A stretch of DNA of 40,604 bases, taken from Amoebophrya sp. A120. Taxonomy: Eukaryota > Sar > Dinophyceae > Syndiniales > Amoebophryaceae. The stretch spans positions 4,180,356 to 4,220,959 of the forward strand of contig CAJINV010000006.1 in assembly GCA_905178155.1 (NCBI GenBank), read 5' to 3'. A model generated the notes under the pieces. The model searched no databases. It was not told the origin of the DNA and saw only the letters and a list, made by a program, of their open reading frames with translations. The translations under genes were made by a program, and so were the position numbers. Below are positions 10,589 through 24,200 of the stretch, piece after piece. Position 1 is the first letter of the stretch, and every line of letters starts with the position of its first letter.

Positions 10589-12203
10589 CCTGGACAGCAC
10601 AAAGAGTCTTGCAACACAGTCCGAGCAGGTATACCTGTTTTAAAAAAAGAAAGAGATTCGTCACGCGCCTAAGGCACAAAAGATGACTTCGATTCGGCAG
10701 CGTGCAGCTACAGCACTTTGATCTTAAACAAATTCATCTTGCGACATACAAACTGACCGGCTCTAATGCCGAAGGAACTGCATACTTCATCATGATGATG
10801 CTGGTGATGAAGATGCATGTTATCTTCATCGCTAGTGCCAATTCATGTCCTCGCTGAGGAGGAAGAAAAGCCCATCGCTAGTAAAGAAAAAGAAACATAC
10901 CGGCTGTCTGACTGTTCTCCTGACGCTGCGGGAAATCGGGAAATCGAAATACACGCCAAACGTGCTTCTTGCGTCAAAACTCAAGACGGTGAGTACCTGG
11001 AAATTCAAGTTGTCGCTTTTGTTTGCGCTTTGATCTATATTTTTCCTCATATCTGTCTATCTCGAACAACACAAACGCAATGAGAATATAGACGATGGAA
11101 TCAAGTGGCTTTCCTCGTGCTTATTACATCATGTTGGTCCATTGTTTCGTATCAAGTATAAATGAGTGCCCCTGAGTGAACCACTAGCAACTAGATCTGA
11201 AAGCGCGACGTACGAGCAGAGTGCCTGCGAAATCAACAAAAAAACTTAATACCTCGGGTTTCAAGGAATAGCGTTTCGAAGGTTGCGCTGCGTCTCCACC
11301 GGACGAGTGTGCTATCTTTGGCTTTTCCTGATTGCTGCTCCTGGGAACAAGAACGAAAAAAAATCCTGCTTGTAAGGTTGTTTTTGGGATCACAAAAGTA
11401 GTTGTGCTTCTTCTTACATCAAAATTGGTACCTAGCCTCCTACAGAAGGATACTTTATCTACTTCCTACGCTTGGCTTTGATATCTGTGACAGCACGACG
11501 ACGACCTACAACTGCGTACGGAACGAGCTAAGGATCTTCGTACGAACTGCTTTTCCTTGTCGACCTAGGACGATAGTACGCCGTCGCGACGAGTAAATAT
11601 GTAGCTTTTTCAACGAATTAGACTTTGCACGTTCACGAGACGATGATGGATTTGCCCTGCTGCGTGATGAAAATCAAAATGTAGCCGACGAATTACAATA
11701 AAATCGAAAACGACCACGATAGAATAACTCCTCTTCAGCGCTAATTCATCCGGCTTTGCTTTCACACGACTTTTGTAGCGAAGATCATGGTATCTACCAC
11801 ATGTCTACGAACGATTCGCGAAGATGAAGGTCGTATGATGTTTTATGCAATTATTTGCTTCTTCAAACTTTTCAGGTTTAGTAAAACGAACAGCCAGCGC
11901 CACGATCAACGCCTGCGACGAGCCACTAGTGGCGCATGTTGATCTTCGGTTTGTCTAAATAATACCAACTCTTGTCTTTTTCACAAATCAAAGAGCGTTC
12001 TTCCCCCATGAATTATGCGGATAAGTACTTACTTCGTAGGTAGTGCAACTGCAACCCCACAGAAAGAAGTTCATCTCTCTGGTGGTTTAGGTTTTTCTTT
12101 TTTCTTCTTATAACTTAGAAATAAAGCAGACACTCACACCCTGCGTGATCACCTCCTGCTGCAGGGACTACTAGTTCTAGTACAATAGCAATACATAAAG
12201 TCG
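10589..12203. other. spacer between the 189-aa gene and the K+ channel gene
   Basis: No convincing gene and no introner. Only short, mutually overlapping frames are present (for example plus 10817-11083 and minus 11184-11393), with no recognisable product. Confidence 0.5.
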
Positions 12204-15200
12204 TCACAAACTCTGCGACCTTTTGTAATCCACTTTTTCCGACTATGAATTGCAAATATGTCTGGGTCTGGAAGATTGCAAGACTTGTCATGCCCGTTTT
12301 ATTGCAGGACCCATAATGTCTGTGATGTCTGCCCTAGCATCACAGATTTGGGAAGGGCTTCCTGATGCCTATACAGCATAACAAAATGAAATTCCGCCTC
12401 CGCGATGCAAAAACTGCACTCCTTCTTCCTGCTCGCGCATTACAGATGTTCGTAGAATCCAAAGGCAGCTGCATTACAAATTGCCCTCTTCCAGACATCC
12501 AGACAGATTTGCAATGCATACCGCCGCATTTCTACTTTCCCTCTCTTCCACCTCCAGTAACTTGGTCTGGCTGAACGCCGTCCTTGGCGGTAACGACAGA
12601 CTGAAATCTATGCGGTGGAAAAACGTCCCCACCTCCCCAGTGTTAGGTTCAGAATTTTGCATCACAGATCCAGAAGTCTTGCGAGTCACGTATGACGAAC
12701 TGAAGCTGCTCTCGAAGATGTTGTAGTGCACATTAGCAAGGCCAGCCGTCGTGGATCACAAAAGCCGTCCCATTAGTTGATGCTGTCTACAGCATTACAA
12801 ATGCCGAACCACGACTAAATCTAAAACGCTTCTTATGGGGATGCGCATTACAAATGCTCTTGTTGTAGATGCAAATCTAAATGATAAATCTGCGGTGGTG
12901 ACGTTTTTCCTCAGGATAAAATCCAATTCTGTCATGTCCTCCTCCGCCCGATTGCTAGGGGAACCACGAGGACCTCCGCGCGATTGCTGGAGTGCGGACG
13001 GTATGAATTGCAAAAATGTCTGGGTCTGGAAGATTCCAACTTGTCATGGTAAATCTGAAGCATGCGAAAATCTGTGTTGCATGAGTGCCAAAAGCTGTAC
13101 ACTTTTGACCAAGTTGCAGGGGCGTTTCTCATGCAGGATAGGCATGGCAGAGACCTCGCAGAGTCTGTCATGCTAAGTCCCGCATTCCAGACCTCATGGG
13201 TCATGGAAAATCTGCGTGACAAGTCTACACTTTTCCAGACCCAGACATTTTTACAGTTGATAGACGGTGCCGTTCCACCCGCGCTGTTGGATGCGACCGG
13301 CAGGACAAACGCATTGGAACTCGCGGCTCCCGTGGTCGCTGACGTGCCACCGCCTGCAGCTCCTCCCGGGCTTACGTTGTACTCGGCAGATGTGTAGTTA
13401 TTCGTGTTCCTGTCGCTTTTTGATATTGCCCCGTTCCACCCAAATCCGCTTAACATATGCGCTCCGTTTATTATCTTTCCGTGTGCGTAAGAACCCCCGT
13501 TCTTGTTCTCTGCCGCTAGGTAGTTGGAATACTGTCGGTATGCAAGAAAAAAACTATGTGAGAAGTGCATGTCTGTGATGCAGAAAGTGCAAAACTGTTA
13601 CACTTGTCATGCTGGATGTGCGTCATAGGCTACTACTTTCATACGTGTTTCAACATACTAGCAGCGCATGTGACAGGTTTATTTCCCTGTAATGCAAAAC
13701 GAATTTGTGATGCTGCTCTTCACTTCAAAGTTACACTTACACAGTTTTTTCCAGGCGTAGTCGGTTTTTCAGTTTCAATACCCGCAGCACGTCCTTCTCC
13801 AACTTCTCGGCCATCGAAAGCTGCTGCTGCTGTTGTTGCTGCTGCAGAGGGCTGTTTCGATACCCGGCGACTGCCTGTTGCGTCGAGTCCTGCGCGTCGG
13901 AACTGGAGTTGCTGCTGTCCGCTGTGCTTTCAGAGTTATCAAATGCAAAAGTGTCTGGGTCTGGGAGGATGGAACTTGTCATGCTGTCTTTGGATTCCAA
14001 AAAAATCTGTATTGCGTCAGGAGCAAGAGGAGTCCAGTTTATGCTACGCGGAGGGGGTATTCCTCATGCGGTATAGGCATCAGGAAGCCCTCGCAAAATC
14101 ACTGATGCTAGGTCATGCATTACAGGCATCATCGTTAATGCAAAATGTGCATGACAAGTGTTCCAATGTTCCAGACCCAGACATTTTTGCATTTGATAAG
14201 AGGAACTTGTGAGCAAAATGTCTGTTTCTTGCTTCACTTGGGCGGCAGCAGCAGCACCACCAGCAACAGGCTCTTGGTCGTCGTGGTCTTGCGCCCGCCC
14301 CCCCTCGCCGGCGGTGCGCCGGCGCAGAGAGCCCAAAACCTGCTCCCCAAAGGATTGCACCACCGTTTCCTTCATCAGGTTCCGCAGCAGTTTCGTGAAA
14401 TTCTTCGAAAAATTCTGCAGCACCATTTGCACCACTGGCTTCGTGCAAACCTCGTTGTCCTGCTCCTCCTTCTTGTTCAGCAGGTAATGCACAAACGCCA
14501 TGTTTTCCCCCTCGCTGTCGTCTTGGTAGATGCTGTTTTTCGGCAGCTTCCGCGTGAAATGGATCTGCGACAGGTGCTATGCATTGCAAATATCCCTGGA
14601 TGTGTGGAACAATGCAGGAGTTTGTCATGCATATTTTGCATGAACCATGAGGTCTGTGATGCATTCTCTAGCATCAGAGATTCTGCGAGGGCTTTCTGAT
14701 GCTTATACCGCATGAAAAATGCCCTCTCCGCGTAGAAAAAATTGCACCTCTTTTGCTATTCATGCAATACAGATTCTATGTCGAATCCAAAGGCAGCATG
14801 ACAAGTTGCATCCTTGTTCCAGACCCAGACATATTTGCACTGGATAGGTGCCTCTTCGTGAAGGGCAGGTGCTTGGACACCACGTTTTTCATCTCGTGCT
14901 ATCAAATGCAAAAACATCCCCACCTCCCCAGGGTTGTCATGCAGATTTGCAATGACAAGAACGTTTGTGATGCGCGGGACCCCATGATAGGCATTTCCAG
15001 TCATGATGTTTTGGGATCATTTGTGATGCTGTAAACAGGAACAGCAAATGGATTTGTAGTGCGGCTGTCCTCGCCAAAGACTATGCAGCTGCACTACAAT
15101 ACTGCAACTTGTCATGCGTCTGACTCCCAAAGCTTCAAGGTTTGTGTTGCAAAATCCGCATCTTGACAACAATGGGGACGTTTTTCCTCAGGATACGTGC

Positions 15201-18200
15201 TGCCCGCCGCCCATGGACGCCGGGGTCTGCGGGGGCCCCGCCGGTCCTCCCCCTCCGCCAACCCCCAATCCCCCGGACCCGCTCGTGGGCGTGTTCATTT
15301 CGACACCGGAGGGCTCGTCGTGGTCCAGAAACCCCCGCGCGCCGGCCGCGCTACCGCCCCGCCCCCGGAGCTGCACTGCTACCCGGGGGTCCGTGGGCAA
15401 GTCCATCGACGGACTGCTATGCTTCGTAAAAGTACCGTACTCGTAGTAATGAATCGCTATCATGCATGACATTTTTTTTTTCAACTCAAATCCGCATTAC
15501 AAAGTCCATTTCCCATGCTCAGGAAATTTGTCGTGCGATTTATACTAGTACGATGGTACTTTTGCAATGCATAACTGCGCGGCGACGGCATCTGTTGCAA
15601 CTCCCGGTCTTGCTCACTGTTGTAACTATCGATGGTGACGGACCGCTTCAGAACCGGCAAGTAGTGGCTGCCCTCCTGGAACAGGACCGGATTGCTGAAG
15701 CTGCTGAACGAGTTTCTGCGTTTGAGGGGGAAACCGTTGTAAGCACCCGACGTATATGAAATTGCAAATATGTTTGGGCCTGGGAGATTGCGATATTTGC
15801 CATGCTAGTCTGGTATGATTCTGAAATCTGTATTGCGTGGCCGCGAAGAGCGCCTCCTGCCCGTCATGCAAAAATGCAGTTTCTCATGCGGAGTACGCAA
15901 CTCAGACCCACGGAAAACGAAAAACTTGTCATGCTAGGCAGCGCATTACAGAGTGCTCACTCTTCCCTTCCTTGCTTCACAAGTTTCCAGACCCGGACAT
16001 ATTTGCATTCGATAACGTAGTTCCCGTAAGAGAGGAGTTGGACCGCGACGCAAACCGTTTCATCCGTAGCATCTCGAATTCCTTCCGCCTCTATCAAAAG
16101 GAAAACTCCCTCTCCCCATATGATCAAAACGAAGTTTCTGATGCTGGATTTGAGTACACAGATCAGATCTGTCTTGCTGGAGAGGACCGCAGACCCATAT
16201 GATCAAGCCTGAGCGCAGAGGCTTTCGCCTCGGCGCTCCTTAGCATGAAAAACGTCCGTGCTGTAGGACCAGCAGCATGACAAAACACCCGCATAATGCG
16301 GCGGAGGAGCCGGTGGAGTTGCCGTCTTGCAAGACAGACGCGATTTGTGGTCACAAATCAGCAACACAAATTTTCGAAAACCTCCCGCGTCAATATGGGG
16401 AGGGAGGATTTTTCCTTGCGATAGCCTCGCCGCATTGATCACCCCCCGCATGGCCGCCAGCTTCACCTTGTACGCGCGAAACTTTTATGAACTGCAAAAG
16501 CATCGCACTCGTATAAATGCATTACAAATTTCCTCAGCATCAGAAATAAAATTTGTCATGCGGATCTGCCTTGAGAAAAAGATTTGTAATGCAAGACTTG
16601 CATTCATACGAATACGATACTTTTGCACGGGATAACTTTTTCGCCTCGACTTCGTTCATCGGGTAGCGATATCCACTGCAAATATGTCTGGGTACATGGA
16701 AGAGTGCAAGACTTCTCATGCAGGTTCAACATGATGCATGAGGTCTGGAAGGCAGGATCTAGCATGACAGATTCTGTAAGTAGATCTGCATCATGCCTAT
16801 CCTGCATGAGAAACTTACTCCCAACTTGGTCAAGAGTGGACAGCTTTTGGCAATGATCATGCAACACAAATTTTTGCATGATCCAGATTTAGCATGACAA
16901 GCTGCAGCTTTCCAGACATCCAGACATATTTGCAGTGCATAAGCGAAGCAAACATTCCGTCAAATCCTGCTTGGACAACTGCGTGCACTCGCAGTACGTG
17001 AGCGCGGCTTTATCGTAAGGAAAAATCCCCCCTCCCCATATCAAAGAGGTGCAACTTCGCAGAAAATTTGCAATGCTGATTTGTGGCCACAAATCTTTTT
17101 GTCTTGCAAGAAGGCCACTCTACAGTCTCCGCCACACTAGGCAGACGGTTTGTGATGCTGCTCGGGCTACAGCATAGACATTTGTGACACGAAGCGTCCA
17201 CGTCAGAAGCTCTGTACTCAGGCACGGCAACATATGCCTGCACTCCTCTACTGCACGACAGCTCTGATTTGTGTACGGAAATCCAGCATCAGAAACTTCG
17301 TTTTGATATGGGGAGGGGGGATTTTTCCTTTTGATAGGCCCCGCGGTAGAACCGTAGCAAGTCCGGGTCGTCTAGGATTACGTCGTCGCCCCAATACCGC
17401 CCGGTGAAGAAGATTTTTCCGTCCATCAACACCAGGCCGCGCTTCAGAATCCACAGGCACTGAATGTCCACGAAAACCTCCCCCTGCGCGAGCACGCGGT
17501 CTTTCAGCTTCTTGCACACCGAGGCCAGTAACTTCTGCTCGAAGGCCGTGAAGCAGGGGACTTGGAGGAGGAAAAACGAGTTCAGCTTGAAGAACAGCTC
17601 CGCTTGCAGGTTGTATTGCGAGGAAAAATCCCCTCTCCCCATATCGGACAGGAAATTTGTGATGCTGGATGTGCGTAGACAAATCGATTTGTATTGCTAG
17701 AAGAGCAAGAGACGCAGTCGCGGCCATAATTGCAGGCCATTTGTTATGCTGTTCCCCACTTCCAGTTACCGCCTGTCATGCTGAAGATGCAAGGCCTTCC
17801 GCCCACGCCAGCCAGCACTGCAGTCCGCATCTTTCTTTTCCTCTTCTAGCATGACAAGAACATGATTTGTGGTCACAAATCAGCATCACAAATTTCCCGT
17901 TTGAGTATAGTGTCGTGGGGGGATTTTTCATTTTGATAGGTTGGGGGAGATCTTCTGCATCAGGTTCTTGTAATTCTCGTGGCGGGACAAGTCCCTCGTT
18001 TATGAGAGTGCACATAGCTCCCCCTCGTTCTCATTTCTCATGCAAAATCTCAACTCCAATTGCTCCCTGGCGTCACTGTTATGCATGACAGATTCCGGAA
18101 GGAGCCCAGACAGTGCTACACGACTAGAAGTGCATGAATTTGTCATGCACAGGCTGCACGTAGGCTGGTATTTGTATTGCAGCAGCAGCTGTTCATCATG

Positions 18201-21200
18201 CAATAGCACAATAAGTGAGGGCGAGGGGGAGTTGTGCACAACTCTCATATCGTTTTGTACAGAAACACGCGGAGCTTCTTCCCCAGCCGGTTGCTCAACC
18301 CCAGGGAGTTGTATCCTAAGCGAAAACGTCCCCGCCCCATTGTCAAGTTCTTAGGAATCTAGCAACACAAATCTCCGAGTTTTGCGGGCTGTGCATGACA
18401 AGTTTCCCTCTGCAGTGTAGTGCTGGTTGGCAAGGCAAGCCGCATGAGAAAGCGATTTTCTCATCCTGTTTACCGCATTACAAATTCCAAAACACGATTG
18501 GAAATGCCTCTCGTGGAGCTGCGCATTAGAAATGTTCCTGACATCGCGCATTTGCATCACAACTCTGGGGTCGTGGGGACGTTTTTACTCAGGATAAGTT
18601 GATCAGCTTGTTCAACTCGTCGATGGATTGAAAGAAGTCCCGCTGACTCGGGTCCATGTTCGCCAAAACGCCACAGGCCGCGCCGTATCAAGTGTAAAAG
18701 TGTCTGGGTCTGGAAGAAAGCAACTTGTGATGCTGCATTTGGATTCCAAAAAAATCTGTATTGCATGAGCACCAAAGGAAATGCAATTTTTGCTACGCTG
18801 AGAAGGCATTTGTCATGCGGAATACGCATCAAGAAGCCTTCCAAAAATCTGTATTGCTAGGGTATGCATCACAGACATCACGGCTCATGCAAAACGTGCA
18901 TGACAAGTGTCAGAATCTTCCAGACCCAGACACTTTTACAGTTGATACGCCGATCACCGCGGTCCAGAGCATGCCGGCGAGAAACATCATGACGCAGCCG
19001 AAAAACCTTTCGTCGGGGGTCTTGGCGTATCCTGTGCAAAAGTATCGTACTCGTATAAATGCACGTCTTGCATTACAAATCTTTTTCTTAAGGTAAACCA
19101 GCATTACAAATTTCATTTCTCATGCTGAGGAAATTTGTAATGCATGTATACGACTACGATACTTTTGCAATCCATATGGCGGTGCCGGTGTCCCCGTACC
19201 CGATGGAGGTGAGCGTCATGAGCGCGTAGTACAGGGAGACCGCGTATAATTGCTCGGGGTCGTGCCGGCACTTCAAACAGAGCTGCACCTCGTACAGGGT
19301 CAACGCCGTCGGGCAGTTGCAAAAGGCCTCGATCCAGGAGAGTTTCTTGGTGTAGATGCTTTCCGGAATGCTACCGAAGTCCAGGTTCTCCTCCTGCAGC
19401 TGCAAACCCAGGTGCCGGCGGTGGGCACCCGGAGGACCCGCGGCTGGTGCACTTGGCTTATTCATCTCCAGATAAAACTGCTGCTCGTCCACGTCCTCAG
19501 ATGATGGACGAGGTTGCGATGATGATGATGATGATCCTGGTTCATCAAGTTCAAGTTCATCTCCTCGCCCTATAATTTCATTCCCTTCGCCCTCTTGTCC
19601 AGCCGTGCGACGGCGTGACGGTCGCGGGTGAGGAGAGGGATTCGTGCTAGGAGTGGAAGTTGTTATAGTACTTTCAGTTGTACCAGCAAGAGGACCATCG
19701 CCTCCGCGGTCGATACCAACACTGCCGAGTTGTGCAGCTCTAGTTGTACTTAGGTCGGCGTCGTGGGTAGTACTATGGCTAGTACGGGCCGCGTAGTTCT
19801 TGTGTAGTAATTCCAACGGGTACGCCATGCTGGCAAGGTTGGTGTCGACGTCGCCAGGAGGTGATATGGAAGCGTCAGGTTTGAAATCGACAAAGTTGAA
19901 GTCATTTGTCATGCATAAAATGGATGCCAGTTGGAACCCAGTTTCCAAGTGGCGCATGGCAAATTTCGGTGGTCCCTAAATCCAGTTTGTCATGCTGTTT
20001 AGGCAAAGAAGAGCGATTTTCCCATGCTACTTTAGCAGCTCGAGCTGTAACCCCAAACAGGCTTACAATCGGCCTCACTTGCCTGCTCTGCAACACACGT
20101 GCCTCGGGTCATGCATTTTATGCATTACAGATTATTTCAACTTTGACGATTTCAAACCTGACGCTTCCATAGGTGACGTCCAAACCTTAGAGTTGCTCTT
20201 CCCGAAAAACTTTTGCGCCCTCTCTCCTGCAGGAGCAGCTTGATCTGGAGGTACTTCTTGTATTTTTAAATCAGCGTCGAAATAATTCAAGTCTTTGTCT
20301 TGCCCATGATCTTTATACCCGTGGTCCCACTGGCTTGGGTAATTCTTCCGGTAGTTGCGATGTCCTTTATCTGGTGAACCACTACTTCCATTCCTCCTCC
20401 GAACTGCGGTTCTGTAAAAATCTTCGCTAGAGGAGAAGTTGATGTTCTTTTCCCCTCGTCCACTAAAAGACGTCGTGGCACTTTTCGTTTTCCTTATAGA
20501 AGTCCCCGCCCTGGTACTAATCATATCTTCGCTCCTTATAGTACCCCTGGTCCTATCGTACTGGAGGTGGGGGAAGAACGTTGGTCTTTTACTGGTACCG
20601 TTCTCGAAATAACTCGCCGCAGTACTTCTACTTCTAGTAGGAGCAGCGGCAGCAGCAGAGGACAAGTCGTGAAGATGATCATGGTTGTTCCGCCCGAGAT
20701 GAACTACACCCGATGAATGAAGATGATTCTCCTCTGCCTGAAGAACATCGCCCCCCGATGATGTTGTTCGACGTGGCGATGTTGTCAACAAGAGTCGGCC
20801 ACTGTCCGAGTGCCCGCCCACGTGCGCTACGTACAAGGAAGAACTACTACCGCTTGTTCCCCCGCCCGTCGTTCCGGCCGGCAGCACCTCCGGAATGTCA
20901 AACCCGGCGATCCGCCAGCTCATGGGCTCCTTCAGTATCCTATGAAAAAACGTCCCCACACCAGAGTCAAGTCGGGAAATCTGCTAGACAAATCAGCCAG
21001 CTATGGTTGGTTCGCATGACAAGTTTCGATCCTTGTAGTGTAATCCTGATTAGCTAGCTCAGCAGCATCACAGATCTAGCATATCGTTCTCCTTCTGGCA
21101 TCACAGACTTCAAAACACGACTAGAAAATGCTTCTCATGGGGCTCCGCATGAGAAACTTTCTTGGCATGCAGCTTTGCATGACAACTATGGGGTGCGGAC

Positions 21201-24200
21201 GTTTTTACACAGGATATTCAGAAAATTTTTGTTCTGGTAAAACAATTGGTCGATCCCCACGAACTGCACGTAGCTCAGCCCCAGGTAGGCCCAGATGCAG
21301 GCCAGCCAGTGGCTGGATACCAGCAACACGCCGATGAACTTGATGAGCGACTGCGCCGCTTGTATCAAAAGGAAAAATCCCCCATATCAAAACGGAAATC
21401 TGTGGTGCAGATTTGTTGTCACTAATCAGCTTTGTCATGCTACACGGGAAAAGATGTAGACACTGTAGTGCTGGGTGGCGTGGGAATTATAAACCTTTGC
21501 GTCTTCAACTTAACAGAAAACCACTAAAAGTGGGAAACAGCATGACAAATTGCCTGCAAACGAGGCCACGACTGCGGCTCTTGTTGGCCTTCTAGCATGA
21601 CAGGTCGATTTGTGAGCTCAAATACAGCGTCACAAATTTCGTTTTCGATATGGGGAGGGGGGATTTTTCCTTTCGATAGCTTGGGGGTAAGGCAACGCGG
21701 AGGAGAATTCCTGCACGATGTCCCCCGCCTATGGGAGTGTCAGGATTGAAATCGACACAGTTGAAATAATTTGTAATGCATAAAATCGATACCCGTTGGA
21801 AGCCCAATTTCTAAGCGGCGCATGACAAATTTGGGTAGAGCCGGAATCCAGTCTGTAATGCTGTTTGGGTAAGGAGGACGCCTTTTGTCATGCTACTTTA
21901 GCAGCTCTATTCCTACCCCGCAACAGGCTCACAGTCTGCCTGTCTTGCCTACTCTGCAAGACAGGCATTTTGTGTGTTGCATTTTATGCATGACAAACTT
22001 TTTCAACTTTGACGATTTCGATTCTGACACATCCATACCGCCCGCGCCAGCCGCAACAGCTCGAACAAGCGCAGCAGCCGGATGTTCCGCAGAAACACCG
22101 TTTCACTGCCCTGCGTGTCCTTGCACACCTCCACATTGCCCGGCGACGAGGAGGGGTCGTGCAATTGTTGCTGCCCATGGATGTGAGTAGAAGTGGTACC
22201 ACTGTTGCTGCCGCCGCTCCAGCTGTCTTCCGCCCCCAGTGTCATGTAACACACGTTTTCGCTGGACCCGTAATCCGCCCCAGCCAGCGCCCACCACGGG
22301 AACACGGCGAGAAAGTCGATCAGAAACCAGGTGGACAGGTAGTTGGTGACGATGGACTTGTGCGAGGTGACCCAAATGTCACCACCGTGCATGGTCGCGG
22401 GGATCTTGTACATGACGAAAAACTGCAGGAACATGTGCGTGATAAAACACCCGTCCACCACCCGGTCGCAGATAAAGAGGATGGAGTATCAACAGGAAAA
22501 ATCCCCCCTCCCCCTATCGAAAAGGAAATCTGTGATGCGGGAGCCGCGTACACGAATCAGATTTGTCTTGCAGTAGAGCAGGACTGCACGCGAATCGCAA
22601 GCCTAGATAGGGGCCTTTTGGTGTAGGCGCCTAGCAACGTAGACGGCTGCTCTGTAGTCCTTACAGCACTACAAATCGCCTACACAGTGAGGCAGAGAGC
22701 CCGGATTTGCTTTCTAGCAAGACAGACAGGATTTGTGGTCACCAATCTGCATCGCAAATTTTCAGCGGGTACGTTTTCAATATGGCGAGGGAGGATTTCT
22801 ACCTGCAATATGGAGGACGGCTGGTTCAAAAACACCACCTCGAACGGCGTCACAAACGTGACGTAGAGCATCGCGATTCGGGTCAGCAGGTTGATCAGCT
22901 GGTTGAACTTGTTCGTAGGGTGCACGACAAACCGGCCCCTTTGGCGCAGCAACTGCTCCACCTCGGTTGGGTTCAAACTCGTCCGCCTCCGCGTCTGGAT
23001 CGACTTCGTATCCCAGAGAAAAAAACAGGCAGGGCAGATTTCTAATGCAAAAATAAATACACAGAAAAATGTGTCATGGGCGGACCCATAGCATGCTGTT
23101 CAGGATATAACGCAATACAGATTTTCTTGTGTATTTATTTTTGCATTACAAATGTGACCTGCCGGCTTTTTTCTGTGTGATATTTCGCGGAAAAAAACAG
23201 TGACTCCACGGACCTATTGGTGAACAGCGGCGAGGCTAGCGTGGACACGGAAGACCCCACGGTATCAAATGCAAATATGTCTGGGTCTGGAAGAGTGCGA
23301 ACTTGTGATGCGCATTTGACAGCACAAACAAATCTCTCATGTATAAGCAGCAAAAGATGCCCATTTCCTGCCACCAAAGTGGGGGATTTGTCATGTGGAT
23401 TAGGCATTGCGGAACCTTCTCGAAGTCTGTGATGCTAGGTCTTCCATGACGGACCTTCTGTATCAAGCAAAAGCAGCATGACAAACATCTGCATTCTTCC
23501 AGACCCAGACATATTTGCAGTTGATACACGGTGCGGGTGAGCAAATTCGGCAACGGCTTGTTCCGCTATCAACAGGAAAGATCCTCCCTCCCCATATCGG
23601 ACAGGAAGTTTGTGATGCTGGATTTGCGTACACAAATCAGTTTGTATTGCAAGAATGGCAAGAGCCGCAGTCGCGGCCTTAATTGCAGGCCACTTGCTAT
23701 GCTGTTTTCCACTTCCACTTGCCTCCTGTCAAGCTGAAGATCCAAGGCTTGCCCACGCCAGCCAGCACGACAGTCCGCATCTTTTGCCTTCTAGCATGAC
23801 AGCATGATTTGCGGTCACAAATCAGCATCAGATATTTCCAGTGAGTATGGGGTGGGAGGATTTTTCCTTTTGATATCCGCTGTCGGGTGCGCCAGTGCGT
23901 GGTCACCGCCCGTCGGCTGGCCAACTCATCCTGGAATTCAAAGTCCTGCGCCGCGGTTTTCCGCCGCGCCAGCTGCTGCGCGTTGGTGGGCCGGTGGTTG
24001 GCGGGCGTGCTGAAATTGGGCCTGCGATCGGACGAGGGGTGGGGGAAGTTGTGCCTGTTTGGATGCGGAGTTCCGCGCCCAGGCCTGCCCTGGAGCTGGT
24101 TTGGACCGGCGGCTTGTAGCTGCTGTGGCTCTACTCCACGTCCCCCGCGCGTGCTGGCGATAGTACTTGTGCTTGGTGCCGATGATGTCCTTCTCTGGTA

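Noticed and set aside
13062-13397. Frames that begin inside introners (many, for example 13062-13397 and 14145-14699 on plus)
   Set aside because: They repeat the same peptide words (such as CKSVWVW or FQTQTF) because they translate the terminal repeats. They are not genes, and no element has a long ORF of its own.
13532-13742. GT-AG intron instead of a repeat-bounded introner
   Set aside because: It is also in frame, but the perfect GTCGG flanks and inverted A-tract tips at 13539-13759 fit the general rule better. Not excluded.
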